Origin: an uncultured Pelagibacteraceae bacterium
Lineage (GTDB): Bacteria; Pseudomonadota; Alphaproteobacteria; Pelagibacterales; Pelagibacteraceae
DNA: 64,000 bases
Reading direction: 5' to 3'
NCBI GenBank assembly: GCA_902569105.1
Contig: CACFTE010000001.1
Span: 1-64,000, forward strand
Shown here: piece by piece, positions 1-9,759 of the stretch
Numbering within the stretch: the stretch's first letter is position 1
Layout of the letters: each line of letters starts with the position of its first letter
The notes under the pieces: model-generated
Told to the model about the DNA's origin: nothing
The model's input: the letters and a program-made list of their open reading frames with translations, nothing else
Databases searched by the model: none
Translations under genes and position numbers: made by a program

Positions 1-1
1 T

Positions 2-937
2 CCTATAACGGATGAGGTATTTTATAAAGCACTCGAGTCAGAGGCGGTGATATTGGGTGCTGTAGGTGGTCCTAAATGGGATAATGTTGAGTTTTCAAAA
101 AAACCAGAAAGAGCATTATTAAAATTAAGAAAAGAATTGAAGCTTTTTGCAAATTTAAGACCTGCAATTTGCTTTGAACAATTGGTCGAAGCATCAACAC
201 TTAAACCTGAAATAGTTTCAGGACTAGATATTATGATAGTAAGAGAGCTTACAGGAGGAATTTACTTTGGAGAGCCACGAGGAATTAAACCGATTGATAA
301 TGGAGAAAGAAAAGGAATTAATACTCATACATATACATCAAGTGAAATTCAGAGAGTTGCAAGAGTGGCTTTTGATTTAGCAAAAAAAAGACAAAATAAA
401 GTAACATCCTGTGAAAAATCAAATGTAATGGAAGCAGGATTACTTTGGAGAGAAGAAGTTCAAGATTTGCATAACAAAGAATTTAAAGATGTAAAACTTG
501 ATCACATGTTAGCTGATAATTGCGCAATGCAACTATTAAGAAATCCAAAACAATTTGATGTGATAGTTACAGATAATTTATTTGGTGATATGCTATCAGA
601 CCAAGCTTCTATGTTAACAGGATCTCTAGGACTTTTACCATCGGCCTCTCTAGGCGCTAAGAATAAAGAGGGTCAAATGAGAGCTATGTATGAACCTATT
701 CATGGATCTGCTCCTGATATAGCAGGAAAAGGTATTGCAAATCCTATAGCAACTATCTTAAGTTTTGCTATGGCGTTAAGATATTCTCTTGATCTAGATA
801 AAGAGGCAAATGCACTTGAGAAAGCGGTCCAGGATGTATTGAATGACGGTTTAAGAACAAAAGATATAATTTCTAAAGGAAAAAAAGAAGTATCCACATC
901 TCAAATGGGTGATGCGATAATTTCAAAATTGCAATAA
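2..937 (+). CDS. leuB: 3-isopropylmalate dehydrogenase, 5'-truncated by window edge
   Basis: Catalyses oxidative decarboxylation of 3-isopropylmalate in leucine biosynthesis (NAD-dependent, cytosolic). The reading frame is open from base 2, and the residues before the GTG at 47 ([15 protein letters not shown]) continue the family, so the true start lies upstream of the window. Visible family motifs are GAVGGPKWD near the 5' end, the substrate/metal segment [15 protein letters not shown] and the NAD-binding [20 protein letters not shown]. About 310 of the usual ~360 residues are present. It precedes dmdC by 26 nt on the same strand and may be cotranscribed with the DMSP genes. Confidence 0.96.
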   Translation, partial: PITDEVFYKALESEAVILGAVGGPKWDNVEFSKKPERALLKLRKELKLFANLRPAICFEQLVEASTLKPEIVSGLDIMIVRELTGGIYFGEPRGIKPIDNGERKGINTHTYTSSEIQRVARVAFDLAKKRQNKVTSCEKSNVMEAGLLWREEVQDLHNKEFKDVKLDHMLADNCAMQLLRNPKQFDVIVTDNLFGDMLSDQASMLTGSLGLLPSASLGAKNKEGQMRAMYEPIHGSAPDIAGKGIANPIATILSFAMALRYSLDLDKEANALEKAVQDVLNDGLRTKDIISKGKKEVSTSQMGDAIISKLQ

Positions 938-963
938 TTATTCATTTATTTTAAGGTCCTCAA

Positions 964-2727
964 ATGCCAAATTATACTGCACCAGTAGAAGACATGATGT
1001 TTCTTTTTGATAAGTTAAGAAATAATAAAAACTATAATGAATTAGAAAAATATAAAGAAGTCAATTCAGAGCTTGTAAAAAATATATTAGATGAAGCAGC
1101 CAAAATAAATCAAAATATAATTTTACCACTTGCTAAAATAGGGGACGAAAACCCAACTGTTTTTGAAAATGGTGTTGTAAGAACACCACCAGGATACAAA
1201 GAGGCTTATACAAAATTTATAGAGGATGGGTGGACCTCTTTATCTTGTGATCCTAAGTATGGTGGCCAAGGAATGCCAAAGACAGTAAGTGCATTTTTTG
1301 ATGAAATGCTATCTTCAGCAAGTTTGTCATTTAAATTATACAGCGAACTAAGTATTGGCGCTTACAATTGTATTAATCATCATGCTACAGAAGAAATTAA
1401 AAATAAATATTTACCTAAGATGGTTGAGGGTAAATGGAGTGGAACTATGTGTTTGACAGAACCTGTATGTGGCACAGATTTAGGTTTACTCAAAACAAAG
1501 GCCGAAGAACAAGCTGATGGAACTTACAAATTAAATGGTCAAAAAATATTTATTACATCTGGTGATCATGATTTGACTGAAAATATTATCCATCTTGTTA
1601 TTGCAAGAGCAACTGACTCACCAAAAGGAACTAAAGGTATAAGTTTATTTTTAGTTCCAAAGTTTAAAGTAAACAATGATGGCTCATTAGGACAAAGAAA
1701 TGGAATCTCAACTGGATCTATTGAAAGCAAGATGGGTATAAAAGGATCAGCAACATGTGTCCTAAATTTTGATGATGCTGAAGGATATATGGTTGGTCCA
1801 AAAAATAAGGGCTTAAATTCTATGTTTACAATGATGAACCTAGAGAGGATTGTTGTTGGAATACAAGGACTAGGGATTTCTGAAATAGCTTACCAAAATT
1901 CTTTAAGCTATGCCAAAGAAAGAAAACAAGGCAAAACAAATAATAGTAAATCAACAAATGGCGCAGATATAATAATTGAACATGCTGATATAAGAAGATC
2001 ACTTCTTAATATGAAATCTATAATTGAAGGTGAGAGAGCACTTTGTTTTTGGCTGTCACAACAAACTGAAGTGAGCTTATATCACAGTGATGAAACAATT
2101 AGAAAAGAAGCATCTGATTTTGTGTCTTTAATGACACCAGTAGTAAAAACGATGTTCACTGATTTAGGAATGGAAATTACAAGTGATGCAATGCAAGTTT
2201 ATGGTGGATATGGATATACCAAAGATCAAGGCATTGAGCAGCTCTATAGAGATAATAGAATAACTCCAATTTACGAAGGAACAAATTCTGTGCAAGCGCT
2301 TGATTTAGTTTTTAGAAAATTAGTTAATAAAAATGGTGATGTGATTGATAAATATTTGAACATGATTAAAAACGATTTTAATAAAACTGACGAAAAAATT
2401 AAACCATTCGTAGATGATTTTAATAATGGTTTAGATCTTTTAAATAAATTCACTATTTGGATGAAGGACAAGCTTAATAATTCAAAAGACGACGTAAGTG
2501 CTGCATGCAATGATTATTTGAAAGCTCTGGGTTTTGTTTCTATCGCTCATTCTTGGATAAAAGTATTAGAAGTATGCTTTAAAGATTATGATAATAATAA
2601 AACGTTTTATGAAGATAAAATCCAAACTGCTAAATTTTATTTCAAAAGAGTGTTACCTAGAGCAGAAAATCACTTTAAAACGGCAACAACTGGAAGTGAT
2701 TATATAATGAACTTTAAATTTAATTAA
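964..2727 (+). CDS. dmdC: Methylmercaptopropionyl-CoA dehydrogenase (acyl-CoA dehydrogenase family)
   Basis: FAD-dependent acyl-CoA dehydrogenase of 587 residues. In the DMSP demethylation pathway DmdC oxidises 3-methylmercaptopropionyl-CoA to methylthioacryloyl-CoA. Visible are the acyl-CoA dehydrogenase signature MCLTEPVCGTDLG (residues 162-174), the flavin-domain motif QVYGGYGYT (about 411) and YEGTN with the expected catalytic Glu at 438. The C-terminal extension beyond ~440 is typical of the long DmdC/AcdA-like subfamily rather than of short-chain enzymes. A weak Shine-Dalgarno (AAGG) lies before the ATG. The substrate cannot be read from sequence alone; it rests on tandem placement with dmdB (1-nt gap) and dmdA. 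Confidence 0.9.
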   Translation: MPNYTAPVEDMMFLFDKLRNNKNYNELEKYKEVNSELVKNILDEAAKINQNIILPLAKIGDENPTVFENGVVRTPPGYKEAYTKFIEDGWTSLSCDPKYGGQGMPKTVSAFFDEMLSSASLSFKLYSELSIGAYNCINHHATEEIKNKYLPKMVEGKWSGTMCLTEPVCGTDLGLLKTKAEEQADGTYKLNGQKIFITSGDHDLTENIIHLVIARATDSPKGTKGISLFLVPKFKVNNDGSLGQRNGISTGSIESKMGIKGSATCVLNFDDAEGYMVGPKNKGLNSMFTMMNLERIVVGIQGLGISEIAYQNSLSYAKERKQGKTNNSKSTNGADIIIEHADIRRSLLNMKSIIEGERALCFWLSQQTEVSLYHSDETIRKEASDFVSLMTPVVKTMFTDLGMEITSDAMQVYGGYGYTKDQGIEQLYRDNRITPIYEGTNSVQALDLVFRKLVNKNGDVIDKYLNMIKNDFNKTDEKIKPFVDDFNNGLDLLNKFTIWMKDKLNNSKDDVSAACNDYLKALGFVSIAHSWIKVLEVCFKDYDNNKTFYEDKIQTAKFYFKRVLPRAENHFKTATTGSDYIMNFKFN

Positions 2728-2728
2728 A

Positions 2729-4357
2729 ATGAATAATTACGAGACAAATCTAGGAAAAAATAATGCAAATTTTATTCCTTTAACTCCACTAAGTTTTTTA
2801 GAGAGAGCAAAAGATATTTATCCAAATTACGAAGCTCTTGTTTATGAAACCAGAAGTTATAATTGGACAGAGGTATACAAAAGATGCATCAAGTTTGCAA
2901 GTGCCCTAGAAAAAATTGGAGTTCGAAAGGGAGATACTGTTTCAGTGATGGCGTTTAATACTCCTGAAATTTTTGAAGCACATTACTCCATACCAATGAC
3001 TGGGGCAGTTTTAAATACAATTAATGTAAGACTAGATGCAAAAACAGTCTCTTATATTCTTAACCATAGTGAAGCCAAAGTATTTATTGTTGATAGACAG
3101 CTGCATTCTATTATTGAAAAAGCACTCACAACAGTTGAAAAGAAACCAATTATTATTGATATTCAAGATGATTTTGCAGATCAATCATTGTTAAAAAAAA
3201 TAGGTGAACACGAATATGAAAGTTTTTTAAAATCTGGAGATGAAAATTATGTTTGGAGAAGACCAAAAGATGAATGGGATGCAATTTCATTAAATTACAC
3301 CTCAGGTACTACTGGAAATCCTAAGGGAGTAGTTTATCATCATAGAGGATCGTATCTTATGTCTACTGGAAGTGCTGTCGCGTGGAACATGCCAAACAGA
3401 TTAAATTTCTTAACTGTAGTTCCTATGTTTCATTGTAATGGATGGGGTTACCCATGGACAATACCAATGCTAAATGGAAAAACTGTTTGTTTAAGAGCGA
3501 TAGATATTAAAAAAATATTTGAATTAATTGAGAGATATAAAATCACCCATTTTGGTGGAGCGCCTATAGTATTAAATATGATTACTGGAGCTTCTCAATC
3601 TGATCAAAAAAAATTAAATCATAAAGTTCATGTTCTTACAGCTGGAGCTCCTCCACCTAGTATAATATTTAAAAAAATGAGAGCATTAGGTTTTGAAGTT
3701 ATGCATGTTTATGGATTAACAGAAACATATGGTCATATTACTCAATGCGCATGGAACGATGAGTGGAATTCATTTGATGAAGATAAACAAAACGAAATTA
3801 AAGCGAGACAAGGTGTGAGATACCCAAACACTGAGGATGCAATGGTTATAGATCCAGAAACTATGAAGCCAGTCCCTAAGGATGGCAAATCAATGGGTGA
3901 AATCATGATTAGGGGAAATATTGTTATGAAAGGTTATTTCAAAGATAAAGAAGCTACAGAAAAAGCAATGGCAAATGGGTGGTTCCATTCTGGAGATTTA
4001 GCCGTAATGCATCCTGATGGTTACATAAAAATACAAGACAGGTCAAAAGATATAATTATTTCTGGTGGTGAAAATATTTCTTCCATTGAAATAGAAAATA
4101 CATTAGCTAAACATCCTGCAGTTTCTATTGCTGCAGTAGTTGCAAAATCTGATGAAAAATGGGGGGAAGTACCTTGTGCTTTTATTGAAAAAGTAAAAGA
4201 TAAAGAAGTATCCGAAAAAGAATTAATAGATTTTTGTAAAGAGACATTAGCTGGGTTTAAAGTTCCAAAAAAAATTGACTTTCGTGAATTACCAAAAACA
4301 TCCACAGGTAAAATCCAAAAATTTGAATTAAGAAAAATTGCTAAGGATTTAAATTAA
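2729..4357 (+). CDS. dmdB: 3-methylmercaptopropionate-CoA ligase (acyl-CoA synthetase)
   Basis: ATP-dependent acyl-CoA ligase (ANL superfamily) of 542 residues. DmdB activates methylmercaptopropionate, the product of DmdA, with CoA. Adenylation motifs are in the normal order: YTSGTTGNPKG (about 190), YGLTETYG (about 328), GWFHSGD (about 417), and the C-terminal PKTSTGKIQK with the catalytic Lys near 529. It lies between dmdC (1 nt upstream) and dmdA (directly abutting), which points to translational coupling. Medium-chain fatty acids are the main alternative substrates for this family; the context favours MMPA. Confidence 0.91.
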   Translation: MNNYETNLGKNNANFIPLTPLSFLERAKDIYPNYEALVYETRSYNWTEVYKRCIKFASALEKIGVRKGDTVSVMAFNTPEIFEAHYSIPMTGAVLNTINVRLDAKTVSYILNHSEAKVFIVDRQLHSIIEKALTTVEKKPIIIDIQDDFADQSLLKKIGEHEYESFLKSGDENYVWRRPKDEWDAISLNYTSGTTGNPKGVVYHHRGSYLMSTGSAVAWNMPNRLNFLTVVPMFHCNGWGYPWTIPMLNGKTVCLRAIDIKKIFELIERYKITHFGGAPIVLNMITGASQSDQKKLNHKVHVLTAGAPPPSIIFKKMRALGFEVMHVYGLTETYGHITQCAWNDEWNSFDEDKQNEIKARQGVRYPNTEDAMVIDPETMKPVPKDGKSMGEIMIRGNIVMKGYFKDKEATEKAMANGWFHSGDLAVMHPDGYIKIQDRSKDIIISGGENISSIEIENTLAKHPAVSIAAVVAKSDEKWGEVPCAFIEKVKDKEVSEKELIDFCKETLAGFKVPKKIDFRELPKTSTGKIQKFELRKIAKDLN

Positions 4358-5467
4358 ATGAAAACCTTTTCTATTGCAAAATCAAGAAGGTTAAGAAGCA
4401 CACCTTATACTTCAAGAATCGAAAAGCAAGGCGTTACAGCTTATACATCGTATAATCATATGCTTTTACCAGCGGCTTTTGGATCCTTAGAGGATTCTTA
4501 TCATCATTTAAAAAAAAATGTTCAGATTTGGGATGTTGCTGGTGAAAGGCAAGTAGAAATTACAGGAAGAGACTCAGCAAAATTAGTTCAAATAATGACT
4601 TGTCGAGATTTATCAAAATCTAAAGATGGAAGATGTTATTACTGTCCAATAATAGATGATGATGCTGGGATAATAAATGACCCTGTTGTTTTGAGACTTA
4701 GTAAAGATCGATGGTGGATATCAATTGCAGACTCCGATGTGATTTTATTTGCAAAGGGTTTAGCTATCGGTAATAAATTTGAAGTAAAAATATTTGAACC
4801 AAACGTAGATATTATGGCTGTACAAGGACCGAAGTCATTTCCATTAATGGAAAAAGTTTTCGGAGAAAAAATAACTAAATTAAAATTTTTTGGTTTTGAT
4901 TACTTTGACTTTAAAGGTACACAGCATTTAATTGCGCGATCAGGATGGTCTAAACAGGGTGGTTATGAAATTTATGTTGAGAACACTAAATCTGGATTGG
5001 AACTTTATGATCATTTATTTGAAATTGGTAAAGAATTTGATGTAAAACCAGGATGTCCAAATCTCATTGAAAGAATAGAAAGTGGACTGTTATCATATGG
5101 AAATGATATGGATCTTTACGATAACCCATTTGAGTGTGGATTTGATAAATATGTAAATTTGGATTCTGACGTAACTTTTTTAGGTAAAGAAAAATTGAAA
5201 AAGATAAAGTCAGAAGGAATTAATAGAAAGTTAGTGGGTCTTATTATTGATGCGAATGAAATTAGCATGACAAAGTCTTTAGAAGTTAAAGATGTAAATA
5301 ACAGCATAATTGGCGAAATGAGATCTGCGTGCTTCTCACCATATTTTAATAAAGTTATTGGAATTGCTATGATTAATAAGCCATTTTACACACCATCTCA
5401 AAATGTGAAAGTTGATATAAATGGTAATATTTACAATGGAAAAGTTTGTGATTTACCATTCATTTAG
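4358..5467 (+). CDS. dmdA: Dimethylsulfoniopropionate demethylase
   Basis: Transfers a methyl group from DMSP to tetrahydrofolate, giving methylmercaptopropionate and 5-methyl-THF; a GcvT-fold cytosolic enzyme. The 369-residue length equals that of Pelagibacter DmdA as I remember it. Long stretches are the same or nearly so, for example [20 protein letters not shown] near the N terminus, [34 protein letters not shown] and [18 protein letters not shown]. The start codon abuts the dmdB stop (TAAATG). Glycine-cleavage T proteins are the usual confusion, but these segments are DmdA-specific. No riboswitch or promoter is evident inside the dmd block. Confidence 0.97.
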   Translation: MKTFSIAKSRRLRSTPYTSRIEKQGVTAYTSYNHMLLPAAFGSLEDSYHHLKKNVQIWDVAGERQVEITGRDSAKLVQIMTCRDLSKSKDGRCYYCPIIDDDAGIINDPVVLRLSKDRWWISIADSDVILFAKGLAIGNKFEVKIFEPNVDIMAVQGPKSFPLMEKVFGEKITKLKFFGFDYFDFKGTQHLIARSGWSKQGGYEIYVENTKSGLELYDHLFEIGKEFDVKPGCPNLIERIESGLLSYGNDMDLYDNPFECGFDKYVNLDSDVTFLGKEKLKKIKSEGINRKLVGLIIDANEISMTKSLEVKDVNNSIIGEMRSACFSPYFNKVIGIAMINKPFYTPSQNVKVDINGNIYNGKVCDLPFI

Positions 5468-5487
5468 TATAACATCACTGAATTACC

Positions 5488-6483
5488 ATGAATATTTGTA
5501 TTGTAGGAGCGACAGGAAACGTTGGTAGAAAAATTTTAGAGGTTCTAGATAAAAAAAATTTTTCTTTTGATCAACTCTATTTAGTTGCTTCTGAAAAAAG
5601 TGTTGGAAAAAAAATTCTCTTTAAAAAAAATGAATACATAGTGTCTAATTTAGAAGATTTTGATTTTTCTAAATGTGATATTACATTTTTCTCAGCAGGT
5701 GGAAAAATAGCAGAAAAATTTGCAGTAAAAGCAGCAAAACATTCAATTGTAATTGATAATTCAAGTTTTTTTAGAATGGACCCGGATGTCCCATTAATTG
5801 TTCCACAAGTAAATTCTGGCGATCTTAAAAATATGAAAAAAAATATAATTGCAAATGCAAACTGCTCAACTATTCAAATGGTAATAGCTTTAAAACCATT
5901 GCATGAGATTTTCAAGATTAAAAGAATAATTGTTTCTACTTATCAATCTGTTTCAGGAGCTGGAAAAGAGCCAATGGATGAACTAATAGAACAAACAAAA
6001 CTTGCTTTAGATAACGAAAAAATTAGTTCTAAAAATTTTACAAAACAAATTGCTTTTAATGCAATACCTCATATTGATGTATTTTCAAATGATGGTTATA
6101 CAAAAGAAGAAATGAAAATGATTTATGAGACAAAAAAAATATTGGATAAAGAAATAAATGTAACAGCAACTTGTGTAAGAGTTCCAGTGTTAGTTTCCCA
6201 CGCTGAGTCAGTAAATATAGAATTTGAAAAAGAATTTACTTTAGAAAAAGTAGTAGATTTGTTGAAAAGTGCTGAAGGCTGTACAGTTGTAAGTGAGCAA
6301 AAAGATGGAGGATATGTAACACAGCTTGAAGCAGAAGGTAAAGATGATACTTTTATCTCTAGAATTAGGAAAGATAATACAAATGAAAAAGCCTTAAATC
6401 TTTGGATAGTATCTGATAATTTGCTAAGAGGTGCGGCTCTAAACGCTGTAGAAATAGCAGAGGCTTATATTAAAACAAAGTAA
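5488..6483 (+). CDS. asd: Aspartate-semialdehyde dehydrogenase
   Basis: NADPH-dependent reduction of aspartyl phosphate to aspartate semialdehyde, the branch point to lysine/DAP, threonine and methionine. The 331 residues show the N-terminal nucleotide-binding loop GATGNVGRKI, the active-site motif NANCST with the catalytic Cys at 126, and HAESVNIEFE in the dimerisation domain. It starts 20 nt after dmdA, and its stop overlaps the sdhC start by 1 nt (TAATG). It also supplies homoserine for MetX, encoded further on. Confidence 0.95.
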   Translation: MNICIVGATGNVGRKILEVLDKKNFSFDQLYLVASEKSVGKKILFKKNEYIVSNLEDFDFSKCDITFFSAGGKIAEKFAVKAAKHSIVIDNSSFFRMDPDVPLIVPQVNSGDLKNMKKNIIANANCSTIQMVIALKPLHEIFKIKRIIVSTYQSVSGAGKEPMDELIEQTKLALDNEKISSKNFTKQIAFNAIPHIDVFSNDGYTKEEMKMIYETKKILDKEINVTATCVRVPVLVSHAESVNIEFEKEFTLEKVVDLLKSAEGCTVVSEQKDGGYVTQLEAEGKDDTFISRIRKDNTNEKALNLWIVSDNLLRGAALNAVEIAEAYIKTK

Positions 6484-6863
6484 TGAGTAACAATCCATTA
6501 TCACCTCATATACAAATATACAATTGGCATATATCATCTTTAGTTTCTATTTCCCATAGAATAACTGGAATAATTAATTTTTTAACTCTATTTTTGGTTT
6601 GTTTTTGGATATGGACATTACTATTGAGCAATGAAAGTTATGAAATTGTATTTAATTTCTTCAATTCAATTTTTGGTAAATTTTTTGTTATTGGTTTTGT
6701 ATGGTCCTACTCTTTCCAAATACTCAGCGAAATTAGACACTGGTTTTGGGACTTGGGTTATGGTTTTGAATTAAAAACTTCTAAGATAACTGGAGTTTTA
6801 GTTATTTTGGGTTCAATAATAATTACAATAGTTTTGTATTCTATAAGGGGATTATTAGTTTAA
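6483..6863 (+). CDS. sdhC: Succinate dehydrogenase cytochrome b556-type subunit SdhC
   Basis: Membrane anchor of complex II with three hydrophobic helices, 126 residues. The N-terminal LSPHIQIYNW and SISHRITGII are typical of SdhC; Ser22 and Arg26 occupy the quinone-site positions (E. coli Ser27 and Arg31). In helix 2 the family motif HxxxGIRH is replaced by QILSEIRH, so the usual axial heme-b histidine (E. coli His84) is Gln79 here. It overlaps asd and sdhD by one base each. The substitution is discussed in the findings. Confidence 0.93.
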   Translation: MSNNPLSPHIQIYNWHISSLVSISHRITGIINFLTLFLVCFWIWTLLLSNESYEIVFNFFNSIFGKFFVIGFVWSYSFQILSEIRHWFWDLGYGFELKTSKITGVLVILGSIIITIVLYSIRGLLV

Positions 6864-7186
6864 TGTTAAGTGCTACAAAAAAATGGATATTGATAAAATT
6901 GAGCTCAGTATTAATGGTCCCTTTCATGATATGGTTTTTACTTAAGTTTGTATCTATCTACGATAGTGACCAAAAAAATATACTAGAATTTTTCTCAAAT
7001 CCACTAACTACTGTGTTTTTTTCTATATTTATCTTCGTTTCTTTCTTCAATTTTGCATTAAATATTAGTGAAATATTTGAGGATTATATTAATAGTGAAA
7101 AAACAAGAAAATTTGCCAACATGATGGTTTATTTGTCATCTTTAATTATTCCTATTATTACCTTAATTACACTAAACAAAATATAA
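6863..7186 (+). CDS. sdhD: Succinate dehydrogenase membrane anchor SdhD
   Basis: Second membrane anchor of complex II, 107 residues with three hydrophobic helices. It is recognised from position between sdhC and sdhA and from a helix-2 end (NISEIFEDYI) corresponding to the family motif ending in (E/T)DYV, which includes the quinone-site Tyr. The family's heme-ligating His (HAxxG motif, E. coli His71) aligns with Asn, and the whole protein contains no histidine. The start overlaps the sdhC stop by 1 nt. Confidence 0.88.
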   Translation: MLSATKKWILIKLSSVLMVPFMIWFLLKFVSIYDSDQKNILEFFSNPLTTVFFSIFIFVSFFNFALNISEIFEDYINSEKTRKFANMMVYLSSLIIPIITLITLNKI

Positions 7187-7189
7187 AAT

Positions 7190-8965
7190 ATGAAATCCTA
7201 CAAAATAATTGATCACAATTACGATGTTGTAGTTTTAGGCGCTGGAGGCTCAGGACTTAGAGCTGCTGTTGGTCTCAGCGAGGCTGGTTTAAAAACTGCT
7301 TGTATTTCTAAAGTTTTTCCAACAAGGAGTCATACCTCTGCTGCTCAAGGTGGAATTTCTGCAGCTTTAGGAAATATGGGCGAAGATGACTGGCGTTGGC
7401 ACATGTATGATACTGTTAAAGGATCAGATTGGCTTGGAGATCAAGATTCAATAGAATACTTATGCAAAGAAGCACCTAGAGCAGTACTTGAATTAGAGCA
7501 ATATGGTGTCCCATTTAGCAGAACAGAAGACGGAAAAATTTATCAACGGCCTTTTGGGGGAATGACGAAAAATTATGGAAACGGAACTGTGCAACGAACT
7601 TGTGCAGCAGCAGATAGAACTGGTCATGCAATTCTTCATACACTTTATGGTCAAGCATTAAAACATAACACTGAATTTTTTATTGAGTATTTTGCTTTAG
7701 ATCTTTTGATGAAAGATGGTCAGTGCAAAGGTTTAATTGCTTGGAATCTAAATGATGGAACTTTACACCGCTTTAGATCTCATATTACTATTATTGCTAC
7801 TGGTGGATATGGAAAAGTTTATTATTCCGCAACATCTGCACATACTTGTACTGGAGATGGAAATGCTATGGTTTTAAGAGCAGGTCTTCCACTACAAGAT
7901 ATGGAATTTGTACAATTTCATCCAACAGGAATTTATGGCCATGGAACACTGATTTCAGAGGGAGTGAGAGGCGAAGGTGGGTATCTTTTAAATTCAAAGG
8001 GTGAGAGATTTATGGAGAAATATGCTCCTAAGGCGAAAGACTTAGCTTCAAGAGATGTTGTAAGTAGATCAATTGCCATTGAAATTAATGAAGGTAGAGG
8101 AGTTGGTAAAGAAAAAGACCATGTTCATTTACACTTAAATCATTTAGATCCTAAAGTAATTGATGAAAGGTTACCTGGCATTGCTGAGTCATCAAGGTTG
8201 TTTGCAAACGTTGACGTAACTAAAGAACCAATTCCTGTTGTTCCAACCGTACACTACAATATGGGTGGAATACCAACAAATTATAAAGCTGAAGTTTTGA
8301 CAGTAAATGGTTCACAGAAAACAGTTCCAGGATTAATGGCAATTGGTGAGGCTGCGTGCGTTTCTGTCCATGGTGCAAATAGATTAGGATCAAATTCATT
8401 AATAGATTTGGTTGTCTTTGGTAGAGCTGCTGCAAAAAGAGCCTCAGAGTTAGTTAAATCAGGAATGCCCCATGAAGATATTTCAAATTCTGAAACTGAA
8501 AAATGTTTGGAAAGATTTGATAATTTAAGAAATGGAAATGGAGATAACAGAACAGCAGATTTAAGGATCTCAATGCAAAAAACTATGCAATCAAAATGTG
8601 CAGTTTTTAGAACAGAAAAAACCTTAAAAGAGGGAGTTGATGAAATCAGAAAACCTTTTGAGGGTATCGATAATATAAACGTTAAAGATAAGTCACTTAT
8701 TTTTAACACTGATTTAGTAGAAACCTTAGAATTTGATAATCTAATACGACAGGCAATTACCACAATGGATTCTGCATATAACAGAAAAGAAAGCAGAGGT
8801 GCTCATGCTAGAGAAGACTTTCCAAACAGAGATGATCAACAATATATGAAACATACATTATCGTGGTGCGAGGGAAGCAAATCAAAAATTGCTTATAGAG
8901 ATGTTCATAAATCAACCTTAACAAATGAAGTGCAGTACTTTCCACCACAAGAAAGAATTTATTAA
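7190..8965 (+). CDS. sdhA: Succinate dehydrogenase flavoprotein subunit
   Basis: Oxidises succinate to fumarate with covalently bound FAD, on the cytosolic face of complex II. The 591 residues show the dinucleotide-binding [16 protein letters not shown] near the N terminus, [17 protein letters not shown] with the flavinylated His at about 48, the substrate-site [11 protein letters not shown], and the C-terminal FAD contact [16 protein letters not shown]. It lies 3 nt after sdhD and overlaps sdhB by 1 nt. Nothing about the catalytic subunit looks unusual. Confidence 0.98.
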   Translation: MKSYKIIDHNYDVVVLGAGGSGLRAAVGLSEAGLKTACISKVFPTRSHTSAAQGGISAALGNMGEDDWRWHMYDTVKGSDWLGDQDSIEYLCKEAPRAVLELEQYGVPFSRTEDGKIYQRPFGGMTKNYGNGTVQRTCAAADRTGHAILHTLYGQALKHNTEFFIEYFALDLLMKDGQCKGLIAWNLNDGTLHRFRSHITIIATGGYGKVYYSATSAHTCTGDGNAMVLRAGLPLQDMEFVQFHPTGIYGHGTLISEGVRGEGGYLLNSKGERFMEKYAPKAKDLASRDVVSRSIAIEINEGRGVGKEKDHVHLHLNHLDPKVIDERLPGIAESSRLFANVDVTKEPIPVVPTVHYNMGGIPTNYKAEVLTVNGSQKTVPGLMAIGEAACVSVHGANRLGSNSLIDLVVFGRAAAKRASELVKSGMPHEDISNSETEKCLERFDNLRNGNGDNRTADLRISMQKTMQSKCAVFRTEKTLKEGVDEIRKPFEGIDNINVKDKSLIFNTDLVETLEFDNLIRQAITTMDSAYNRKESRGAHAREDFPNRDDQQYMKHTLSWCEGSKSKIAYRDVHKSTLTNEVQYFPPQERIY

Positions 8966-9738
8966 TGGTTCAAATAAACCTTCCAAAAAACTCAAAAATT
9001 CAACAAGGACATTATTATAAAGATAAAACTGGATCACAGAATATTAGAAAAGTAAATATTTATAGATGGGATCCTGCAACAGGAGAAAATCCTAGAATAG
9101 ACACCTATGAAGTTGATATGGATAACTGTCCATCAAAAGTTCTTGATTTACTAAATAAAATTAAGAATGAAATTGATCCTTCAATTGCTTATAGAAGGTC
9201 ATGTGCACATGGAGTTTGTGGATCATGTGCGATGAATATGGATGGAAAAAATGGTCTAGCTTGTACAAAACCCCATGCAGAAATTAAAGGAGATATAAAT
9301 ATTTATCCTTTACCTCATTTGAAAGTTTTAAAAGACCTTATTGGAGATTTAAGTACACTTTATAAACAATATGAGTCAGTTCAGCCTTGGTTAAAAACTA
9401 CAAAAATAATAGATGATACCGAACATCACCAAACTAAAGAGGATAGATCGAAGTTAGACGGTTTATATGAATGTATAATGTGTGCGTGTTGTTCAACATC
9501 ATGTCCTAGCTATTGGTGGAATGGAGATAAATATTTAGGACCTGCGGTTCTATTACAAGCATATAGATGGATTGTTGATAGTAGGGATGAGGATAGAAAA
9601 GAAAGACTCAAAAAAGTTGCAGATGAATTGAAGCTATACAGATGTCATACAATTATGAACTGTACAAACGCATGTCCTAAAGGTTTAAATCCAGCAAAAG
9701 CTATCGCTTCAATTAAAAAAATGCTTGCAACTAGCTGA
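8965..9738 (+). CDS. sdhB: Succinate dehydrogenase iron-sulfur subunit
   Basis: Carries electrons from SdhA-FAD to the quinone site through three Fe-S clusters; 257 residues. The [2Fe-2S] ligands are in [18 protein letters not shown] and the following ACTKP; the [4Fe-4S] and [3Fe-4S] ligands are in [13 protein letters not shown] and in [17 protein letters not shown]. Cluster ligands appear complete, so the electron path to quinone should be intact even though the anchors lack heme ligands. Confidence 0.98.
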   Translation: MVQINLPKNSKIQQGHYYKDKTGSQNIRKVNIYRWDPATGENPRIDTYEVDMDNCPSKVLDLLNKIKNEIDPSIAYRRSCAHGVCGSCAMNMDGKNGLACTKPHAEIKGDINIYPLPHLKVLKDLIGDLSTLYKQYESVQPWLKTTKIIDDTEHHQTKEDRSKLDGLYECIMCACCSTSCPSYWWNGDKYLGPAVLLQAYRWIVDSRDEDRKERLKKVADELKLYRCHTIMNCTNACPKGLNPAKAIASIKKMLATS

Positions 9739-9759
9739 TTATATAATTAAATAATTTCA

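Noticed and set aside
8220-8763. Long open frames on the strand opposite sdhA (and similar ones opposite atpA, atpD, mdh, ahcY, ampG)
   Set aside because: They lie entirely inside well-supported genes, have no Shine-Dalgarno or promoter, odd low-complexity composition and no recognisable domain; they follow from codon bias of the true gene.
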